Positions 1 through 5,016 of a stretch of 6,325 nt of DNA are shown in pieces (positions within the stretch are counted from its first letter, which is position 1; each line of letters starts with the position of its first letter). Location of the stretch: contig CALXAQ010000028.1 of the NCBI GenBank assembly GCA_944386335.1, positions 1-6,325 on the forward strand, given 5' to 3'. The position numbers and the translations under genes were made by a program. This stretch comes from an uncultured Clostridia bacterium (lineage in GTDB: Bacteria; Bacillota; Clostridia; TANB77; CAG-508). Under the pieces are notes generated by a model. It worked only from the letters and a program-made list of their open reading frames with translations. It was not told where the DNA came from and did not search any database.

Positions 1-658
1 CGTTTAGCATTTTTTCTTCCTCTTTGGTATAACCATTTTCTAGAAATACATCAATATGTGGCAGATAGTTATTAAAAATAGGGTGAGCAAATTTTTGCAA
101 GTAAGAGGTATCATCATCTTTTTCTAAATAATGTTTTAGTCCATTTTGATAATCGGCAATTCCTTTTGTACCTGCACCAGAAACGGCTTGATAAGTAGAA
201 TAAACAATTCTTTTTATACGATAAGCATCGTCTAATGGCTTTAGTGCAACAACTGCTTGAATGGTAGAACAATTAGGGTTTGCTATAATGCCATGGTGAG
301 ATTTTAGCTCTTCTGGATTGACCTCTGGTACTACTAAAGGTACTGTAGGATCCATACGAAAAGCATTACTGTTATCTACTACAATACAACCTTTTTGACT
401 GGCAATAGGAGAATACTTTTTAGAGGTTTCTCCACCAACGGAAAAGATAGCAAAATCAAATCCTTCGTCAAAAGAATGCTTTGTTAATTCTTGTACCACA
501 TACTCCTTTCCCATAAATGACACTTTTTTTCCAGCAGATTTAGAAGAAGCAAAAAGAACATATTCTGAAACAGGCAGATTTTTTTCTTCCAATACCTTCA
601 GAACTGTTCTTCCTACTACTCCTGTAGCTCCTACTACAGCTATTTTATATGTTTTCAT
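1..658 (-). CDS. asd: Aspartate-semialdehyde dehydrogenase, C-terminal part outside window
   Basis: This cytosolic enzyme reduces L-aspartyl-4-phosphate to L-aspartate 4-semialdehyde with NADPH. The step leads to lysine, diaminopimelate for the cell wall, threonine and methionine. The gene reads leftwards from an ATG at 658-656, and 219 codons are present out of the family's usual 330-360. Visible elements are an N-terminal dinucleotide-binding loop GATGVVG (residues 10-16), the NADP-phosphate region ASSKSAG (37-43), SVGGETS (73-79), the active-site motif NPNCST with catalytic Cys130, the substrate-site segment YQAVSGAG (156-163), and PHIDVF (200-205). The C-terminal catalytic histidine region is beyond the edge. 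A ribosome binding site GAGGTG (671-666) lies 7 nt before the ATG. The frame is open throughout and divergent from recG. The identification is secure; the downstream operon context cannot be seen. Confidence 0.96.
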   Translation of the reverse strand, partial: MKTYKIAVVGATGVVGRTVLKVLEEKNLPVSEYVLFASSKSAGKKVSFMGKEYVVQELTKHSFDEGFDFAIFSVGGETSKKYSPIASQKGCIVVDNSNAFRMDPTVPLVVPEVNPEELKSHHGIIANPNCSTIQAVVALKPLDDAYRIKRIVYSTYQAVSGAGTKGIADYQNGLKHYLEKDDDTSYLQKFAHPIFNNYLPHIDVFLENGYTKEEEKMLN

Positions 659-725
659 TTTAAAGCACCTCGCTTTATTAATAAAAAAGATAAACTATAA
701 TTATATTTTATCTTTTACTTCCTAC

Positions 726-754
726 ATTATATGGCAAAAGGGAAGAAATAGGAA
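726..754 (-). promoter_or_regulatory. Candidate asd promoter
   Basis: On the minus strand a perfect -10 box TATAAT (731-726) lies 17 nt downstream of a poor -35 match TTCCTA (754-749). This would give a leader of about 60 nt before the asd ATG, with no room for a large riboswitch. A second TATAAT (705-700) is closer to the gene but has no better -35, so the exact start point is uncertain. The -10 box is seen directly; its use as a promoter is inferred. Confidence 0.4.
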
Positions 755-780
755 TAGTTTTTTGAAAAAATATCAATTAG

Positions 781-811
781 TTGCAATTTAGGGACGATCC
801 TTAAATTGCAA
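781..811. repeat. 14-bp inverted repeat between the divergent asd and recG promoters
   Basis: The left arm (781-794, starting TTGCAATTTA) and right arm (798-811, ending TAAATTGCAA) are complementary at 13 of 14 positions. The exception is G791 against T801, which would be a G-U pair in RNA. Only three bases (CGA) separate the arms. The element lies upstream of both predicted promoters, about 26 bp from the asd -35 and 9 bp from the recG -35, so neither predicted transcript includes it. It could be a dyad operator for a regulator, or a hairpin terminator lacking a proper T-run: the plus side continues AATGTTTTCTT, and the minus side has TTTTTT only about 11 nt further on. No known binding consensus is recognised. 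Confidence 0.7.
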
Positions 812-820
812 AATGTTTTC

Positions 821-850
821 TTGTAATATTTCCACTTTTTGTGATACAAT
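821..850 (+). promoter_or_regulatory. recG promoter, extended -10 type
   Basis: The -35 box TTGTAA (821-826), an 18-bp spacer and the -10 box TACAAT (845-850), preceded by the TG extension at 842-843, make a good housekeeping-sigma promoter. The predicted transcript start is near 857. This argues that coding begins downstream of about 870 and not at the in-frame ATGs at 813 or 858. It is inferred from box matches and spacing only. Confidence 0.65.
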
Positions 851-864
851 AAGGAAAATGAAAA

Positions 865-870
865 AAGGAG
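865..870 (+). promoter_or_regulatory. Ribosome binding site that sets the recG start at TTG 879
   Basis: AAGGAG at 865-870 is separated by 8 nt from the in-frame TTG at 879-881. The ATG at 858 has only a weak AAGG 3 nt ahead of it and would sit at the predicted transcript start. The ATG at 813 lies upstream of the promoter itself. The TTG start gives an N-terminus beginning MQELSKEIQYIKGVGP, as expected for RecG. Confidence 0.75.
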
Positions 871-878
871 AAAAAACA

Positions 879-2925
879 TTGCAAGAATTAAGCAAAGAAA
901 TTCAATATATAAAAGGAGTGGGACCTTCTAGGGCAAAGTTACTCAATAAATTAGGGATAGAAACACTGGAAGATTTAATTACCTATTATCCACGAGATTA
1001 TGAAGATAGAGGAAAGCCAGTTTCCATTGCTTATCTACAAGATGGGGAAGAAGCTTTAATAGAAGCAGTAGCTATTAGTAGAGTAAATGAGGTAAGAATA
1101 CGCAAAAATATGACCATTTACAAATTGATGGTAAGAGACGAAACAGGAACTTGCATTATGACATGGTTTAATCAGAGCTATCTAAAAAATAGATTTTATA
1201 TGGGGAAAAAGTACAAATTTTATGGAAAAGTAAGTGTTAAATATGGAAAAATAGAAATGAATTCCCCTGTATTTGACGACGAAAATAGTAGTAAAAATAC
1301 GGGAAAAATTATTCCTATTTATCCACTTACCTATCAGCTATCTCAAAATACCATTCGTAGTATTATGGAAAATGGTCTAAAGCTAGTAGATGGAAAACTA
1401 GAAGAGACTATGCCAGAATATATTAGAAATGAATACCATTTGGAAGACATTAATACAGCTACACATCAAATTCATTTTCCAGTAGATTTTGAAGCTTTTG
1501 AAAAAGCAAGAAAACGTTTAGTATTTGAAGAACTATTATCCATGCAATTAGCATTAATGGGACTAAAAAATCAAACGGTGCAAGAAAAAGGAATTGCCTA
1601 TAGCAAAGATGTGAAAATGTCCACAATTATTCAGAATTTACCTTTCAAACTTACGAAAGCACAATTAAGAGTACTAGAAGAAATCGACCGAGATATGGAG
1701 TCAGACAAGCCAATGAATAGGCTTTTGCAAGGTGATGTAGGATCTGGAAAAACAGTAGTATCTGTAGTGGCAGCCTATAAGGCAGTGAAATGTGGTTATC
1801 AGGTAGCTATCATGGCACCTACTGCTATTTTAGCTTCTCAGCATTTAGAATCTTTTCAAAATCTATTAGATCCATATGGTATTCGTTGTGAACTATTAAT
1901 AGGAAGTGTAAGCAAAAAAAGAAAAGAAGAAATATTAGAAAAATTGCAAGCAGGAGAAATTGATATTTTAATAGGAACCCATGCCTTATTAGAAGAAAAT
2001 GTAGTATTTCAAAATTTGGGACTAGTAGTAACAGACGAGCAACACAGATTTGGTGTAAAACAAAGAGGAAAAATCATTGCCAAAGGAAATCATCCAGATG
2101 TATTAGTTATGACAGCAACTCCTATCCCTAGAACACTTGCCCTTATTCTATATGGAGATTTGGATATTTCGATTATTGACGAATTACCACCTAACAGAAA
2201 AAAAATAGATACCTATGCAGTGACCAAAGAAATGGAAGCAAGAATACATGTATTTATAAAAAAACAAATAGCAGAAGGTAGACAAGTTTATGTAGTATGT
2301 CCGCTTGTAGAAGAAAATGAGGAAATTAAGGCAAAAGCAGCAGTAGAATTAACAGAGAAATACCAAAAAGAACTATTTCCAGAATATAGAGTGGCATTAC
2401 TACATGGTAAAATGCGACCAAAAGAAAAAGACGAAATTATGCAAGAATTTAAAGAGGGAAAGATAGATATTTTAGTATCTACTACTGTTATCGAGGTAGG
2501 GGTGAATGTACCAAATGCCAGTATTATGGTAGTAGAAAATGCCGAAAGATTTGGACTTGCACAACTTCATCAATTAAGAGGGCGTGTAGGAAGAGGAGAA
2601 TATCAATCTTATTGTATATTAAAATACCAAGGAAATTCGGAAGTAATTAGGCAAAGAATGAAAATTATGCAAAGTACAAATGATGGCTTTGTGATTGCAG
2701 AAAAAGATTTAGAACTAAGAGGCTCACGGAGAATTTTTTGGTACAAGACAGCATGGACTTCCAGAATTTAAAATAGCCAATTTGTTTGAAGATATGCCAA
2801 CTTTAAAATTGGTACAGGAGTTAGCTATTCACATAGAACAAGAAGATCCAAAACTACAATTAGAAAAAAATAAGCCATTGCAAAAATTAATTGAAAAGAA
2901 ATTTACCAATAGAATTGAAATTTAA
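879..2925 (+). pseudogene. recG: ATP-dependent DNA helicase RecG, interrupted by a +1 frameshift near 2724-2727
   Basis: RecG is a double-stranded DNA translocase that remodels stalled forks and branch-migrates Holliday junctions and R-loops. Numbered from the TTG start, the sequence shows a helix-hairpin-helix-like IKGVGP (11-16), an OB-fold wedge domain (roughly 50-150), Walker A GDVGSGKT (285-292), DEQH (386-389), TATP (412-415), the motif IV region LLHGKM (507-512) and motif VI QLRGRVGRG (565-573). After LRG (613-615) the frame breaks. Uninterrupted reading gives 15 wrong residues and a stop at 2771 (630 aa). Removing one base at about 2724-2727 restores GEFFGTRQHGLPEF and runs cleanly to TAA at 2923-2925, giving 681 aa, a normal RecG length. 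The lost part is the conserved TRG motif, including the Gln equivalent to E. coli Q640 (position 624 here), plus the C-terminal helices. The downstream piece has no start signal of its own. It is either a real recent mutation or a sequence error; the gene identity is certain. Confidence 0.93.
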
Positions 2926-2934
2926 GCAAAAGTA

Positions 2935-2963
2935 TTGACATTTACATAAAAAAACAATATGAT
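2935..2963 (+). promoter_or_regulatory. Strong promoter upstream of the aldose epimerase-like gene
   Basis: A perfect -35 box TTGACA (2935-2940), a 17-bp spacer and the -10 box TATGAT (2958-2963) make the best promoter match in the window. It begins 9 nt after the recG stop codon. The predicted start is near 2970, giving a leader of under 30 nt that carries the ribosome binding site AAGGAG (2983-2988), which is 8 nt from the ATG at 2997. Confidence 0.8.
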
Positions 2964-2996
2964 AAGGTAGAATTATAAAAAGAAGGAGAAGGGTTT

Positions 2997-3866
2997 ATGC
3001 ACACACAGATGCTAACATCTAAAATGGGAGCAGAATTAATTAGTTTCAAATTAGATGGAGTAGAAAAAATACACCAAGGACAAGATTGCATAGATAGTAA
3101 AGGAAAACCATATTGGAAAAGGCATTGGCCAGTCCTATTTCCAACGGTAGGAAAGTCAAAGAAAAATCAGACCATTATGCGTGGCAAGACCTATGAAATG
3201 CCACAACATGGTTTTGCAAGAGATATGGAATTTGAACCAGTTACCAAACTAGATAGTTTTCATTCCTATGTACTAAGAAGTAATAAACGATTATTAGAAA
3301 AATTCCCATATGAATTTTCCTTAATTGTAACTTATCGTTTAGATGAAAATAAATTAACTACAATTTATAAAGTCATTAATGAAGGAAACGTGGATATGCC
3401 ATTTGGAATAGGTGGACATCCTGCTTTTCAAATTAATTTAGAAGATTTGCAAAAAGAGAATTATTACTTGGAATTTGAACAAGAAGAAGAAAAAATTCAC
3501 TTTTTGTATTTAGTAGATGGATTAGTAGGCACAGAATATGCCAAAAATATTATGGATGATAAAAGAAGAATTACCATTACACCGCATACTTTCGATAATG
3601 ATGCAGTGATTATGAAAGGGCTAACCTCTAGCAAAGTAAGCTTAAAAACAAAAAATCCAGATAAAACTATTTTAACAATGGATTATACAGGTTTTCCTTA
3701 TTTAGCAATTTGGTCAAAGCCAAATGCTCCATTTTTATGTATAGAACCATGGAAAACAACAGCAGATACGGTAAATGCTTCTGGAGTATTTAGACAAAAA
3801 GGAGACATTATTCTTCTTCCTCCCAAAGAAGCATATGAATGTAAATTTACAGTAGAATTTTTCTAA
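2997..3866 (+). CDS. Aldose 1-epimerase family protein, LacX/galactose-mutarotase-like
   Basis: The 289-residue protein belongs to the aldose 1-epimerase superfamily, whose members interconvert alpha and beta anomers of sugars in the cytosol. The LacX-like branch is indicated by WPVLFPTVGK (44-53) and PQHGFARDMEF (69-79). Candidate catalytic groups are His71 (QHGFARD), His141 (GGHPAF) and Glu250 (CIEPW), matching the two-histidine and one-glutamate arrangement of galactose mutarotases. The family is a beta-sandwich fold; no signal peptide or membrane helix is seen. The start is supported by AAGGAG 8 nt upstream and by a near-consensus promoter. The nearest complete gene downstream encodes a NUDIX hydrolase after 67 nt with no visible terminator between them. 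No sugar catabolic genes are adjacent, so the true substrate is unknown, and some members of this branch lack a proven sugar. Confidence 0.88.
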   Translation: MHTQMLTSKMGAELISFKLDGVEKIHQGQDCIDSKGKPYWKRHWPVLFPTVGKSKKNQTIMRGKTYEMPQHGFARDMEFEPVTKLDSFHSYVLRSNKRLLEKFPYEFSLIVTYRLDENKLTTIYKVINEGNVDMPFGIGGHPAFQINLEDLQKENYYLEFEQEEEKIHFLYLVDGLVGTEYAKNIMDDKRRITITPHTFDNDAVIMKGLTSSKVSLKTKNPDKTILTMDYTGFPYLAIWSKPNAPFLCIEPWKTTADTVNASGVFRQKGDIILLPPKEAYECKFTVEFF

Positions 3867-3933
3867 AATAAGAGCCAAAAAGATATTTTAGAGGATAGGA
3901 AAAAAGTAGGATAGAAAAAGAAGAGAGTGAAGG

Positions 3934-4392
3934 ATGAATTATATATTGAATTTAAGAAAGTATGTAGGACATGAACCTTTGATTGGTTTAGGTGCGACTA
4001 CATTAGTTTTTAATGATAGAAAAGAGATATTACTTAATTTGAGAAGCGATACAAATAGTTGGGGCATACCGGGAGGTTCTATGGAATTATACGAAACTAT
4101 TGAGGAAACAGCAGTAAGAGAATTAAAAGAGGAAACAGGGATTAGCACTGATAAATTGGAATTAGTCTCAGTGTTGTCTGGAAAGGACTATTATTTTGAA
4201 TATCCAAATGGAGATAAAATGTGTACGGTTATTGTTTTATTCAAGGTGATAAATTATACTGGACAACTACATATAAATGATAATGAAAGTAAACAATTAA
4301 AATTTTTTGCTTTAAATAATTTGCCAGCAATGGAACAAAGAGCAAAAGCAATTATTGACAAAATAAATAATGGTTCTATTAATATAAATTAA
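3934..4392 (+). CDS. NUDIX hydrolase
   Basis: NUDIX enzymes hydrolyse a nucleoside diphosphate linked to another group, releasing a phosphorylated product, and need Mg2+ or Mn2+. The 152-residue protein has a complete Nudix box at residues 48-70: G48, E54, then R62-E63-L64-K65-E66-E67-T68-G69-I70. The glutamates of REXXEE coordinate the metal. SWGIPGGS (42-49) leads into the box, as in MutT/YjhB-like members. The rest of the fold looks normal in length, with no extra domain and no secretion signal. A weak GAGAG/GAAGG-type ribosome binding site precedes the ATG. No promoter stands out in the 67-nt gap after the epimerase-like gene, so co-transcription from 2935 is likely. The substrate cannot be told from the motif: housecleaning of oxidised nucleotides, ADP-ribose or a nucleotide sugar are all possible. 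Confidence 0.93.
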   Translation: MNYILNLRKYVGHEPLIGLGATTLVFNDRKEILLNLRSDTNSWGIPGGSMELYETIEETAVRELKEETGISTDKLELVSVLSGKDYYFEYPNGDKMCTVIVLFKVINYTGQLHINDNESKQLKFFALNNLPAMEQRAKAIIDKINNGSININ

Positions 4393-4419
4393 TAAAACTG
4401 TGAAAGGAAGGTAATAGGA

Positions 4420-4614
4420 ATGGGAGTAGGAAGTATTGTTTTAAAATTAGTAGCACTAGTAGTTGTAGCAATAGGAGTTACACTTATTTTTGAAGCACGT
4501 CCTATTACAAAAAAATGGTTTAGTTTTGGAGATAGAAACGAAGGAGCTAAATGGATAAAGGTAGTAGGTTTTGTAGTAGCTGTGGCTGGAAGTATTTTGT
4601 TTATGGTAAGTTGA
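4420..4614 (+). CDS. Small two-helix membrane protein of unknown function
   Basis: I do not recognise a named family. The 64-residue product has two hydrophobic segments, about 5-24 (SIVLK to LIF) and 46-63 (IKVVGF to FMV). They are joined by a polar, net-positive loop (25-45) containing RPITKKW and FSFGDRNEGAKW. By the positive-inside rule the loop probably faces the cytoplasm, with both ends outside. The frame is credible because AAGGAAGG (4404-4411) lies 8 nt before the ATG, the gene follows the NUDIX stop by only 27 nt on the same strand, and the composition is typical of a membrane hairpin. It is probably the last gene of the unit starting at 2935. Its role is unknown. Confidence 0.75.
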   Translation: MGVGSIVLKLVALVVVAIGVTLIFEARPITKKWFSFGDRNEGAKWIKVVGFVVAVAGSILFMVS

Positions 4615-4622
4615 CAAAATGC

Positions 4623-4645
4623 AGAGCCATATCTTATGCTCTTTA
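4623..4645 (+). terminator. Weak intrinsic terminator candidate after the small membrane protein gene
   Basis: AGAGC (4623-4627) pairs with GCTCT (4638-4642). After a bulged C4628, ATA (4629-4631) pairs with TAT (4635-4637) around a TCT loop. Only a short TTTAAT-like tail follows, so termination would be inefficient. It is the only hairpin between the small gene and the valS promoter. Confidence 0.35.
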
Positions 4646-4671
4646 ATATGTTGAAAGATTTCAAAAAATGC

Positions 4672-4700
4672 TTGCTAAAATGTATAAATTATGCTAATAT
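4672..4700 (+). promoter_or_regulatory. Promoter of the T-box leader and valS, extended -10 type
   Basis: TTGCTA (4672-4677), a 17-bp spacer and TAATAT (4695-4700), with the TG extension at 4692-4693, form a good housekeeping promoter. The predicted start is near 4707, so the leader before the valS ATG is about 310 nt, of which the T-box fills most. Confidence 0.72.
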
Positions 4701-4744
4701 AGATAACATAAGTAAAAAGCAAAGAAAAAGAGGAGTACGTTTTG

Positions 4745-4961
4745 TAATAACTATCACAGAGAAAAGAAGTAACCTGCTGAGAGCTTCTTATAGGAAAGAA
4801 AACGGAAGGTAGCTTTGGAGCTGATATATTGAAAGAAAAAAGTAGGTATATCCGTGTTACTTGCGTTAAAAGTATTTAAGATAACAAAAAGAAACTTTTT
4901 GTTAAGTAAGGTGGTAACGTGAGAGAAGAACTCGCCCTTATAAGGGGCAGAGTTCTTTTTT
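4745..4961 (+). promoter_or_regulatory. T-box riboswitch (tRNA-Val responsive, specifier GTA) controlling valS
   Basis: A T-box leader reads the charging state of a tRNA and sets transcription read-through. Stem I includes the hairpin AAGAAG (4764-4769)/CTTCTT (4784-4789). On the 3' side, AGTAG (4841-4845), typical of the specifier-loop element, is followed directly by GTA (4846-4848), a valine codon matching the downstream gene. A perfect 10-bp hairpin (4882-4891/4895-4904, AAA loop) is a likely Stem III. The T-box proper is AAGGTGGTAACGTGAG (4908-4923). The antiterminator can be drawn as TAAGG (4907-4911) with CCTTA (4936-4940), a 7-nt bulge TGGTAAC (4912-4918), and GTGAG (4919-4923) with CTCGC (4931-4935). 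TGGT in the bulge complements the ACCA end expected of tRNA-Val. This structure excludes the terminator at 4926-4961. Uncharged tRNA-Val should therefore switch valS on. Confidence 0.95.
4926..4961 (+). terminator. T-box intrinsic terminator
   Basis: AAGAACTC (4926-4933) pairs with GAGTTCTT (4950-4957), and GCCCTT (4934-4939) with AGGGGC (4943-4948). The loop is ATA and A4949 is a single bulge. A run of six T (4956-4961) follows. The 5' half overlaps the antiterminator's 3' strand (4931-4940), so only one of the two can form. Confidence 0.93.
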
Positions 4962-5016
4962 GAATTTGTAAAACGTAAAATCTCTATCGCAAAAAGAAAA
5001 TGAGGAGGAAAAGAAA

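Noticed and set aside
758..770. TTTTTTGAAAAAA palindrome
   Set aside because: Short homopolymer symmetry is common in AT-rich intergenic DNA and shows no further structure.
2734..2739. T-run as the source of the recG frameshift
   Set aside because: The conserved GEFFG residues are already in the shifted frame before and through the T-run, so the extra base must lie upstream at 2724-2727.
3867..3933. Terminator or promoter between the epimerase-like and NUDIX genes
   Set aside because: No stem with a T-run is present. TAGGAT at 3907-3912 has no matching -35 box. The near-repeat AGGATAG-AAAA looks like purine-rich low complexity.
3939..4148. 69-codon open frame on the minus strand
   Set aside because: It lies wholly inside the NUDIX gene on the opposite strand, has no ribosome binding site, and no recognisable protein features.
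4611..4640. TTGACA at 4611-4616 with TATGCT at 4635-4640 as a second valS promoter
   Set aside because: The -35 is perfect, but it overlaps the stop codon of the small gene and the -10 is poor with an 18-bp spacer inside a hairpin. The 4672-4700 promoter is better.
4389..4664. 91-codon open frame on the minus strand
   Set aside because: It is antisense to the small membrane protein gene; its hydrophobic, Thr/Pro-rich product is what the complement of a Val/Ala-rich membrane helix gives.
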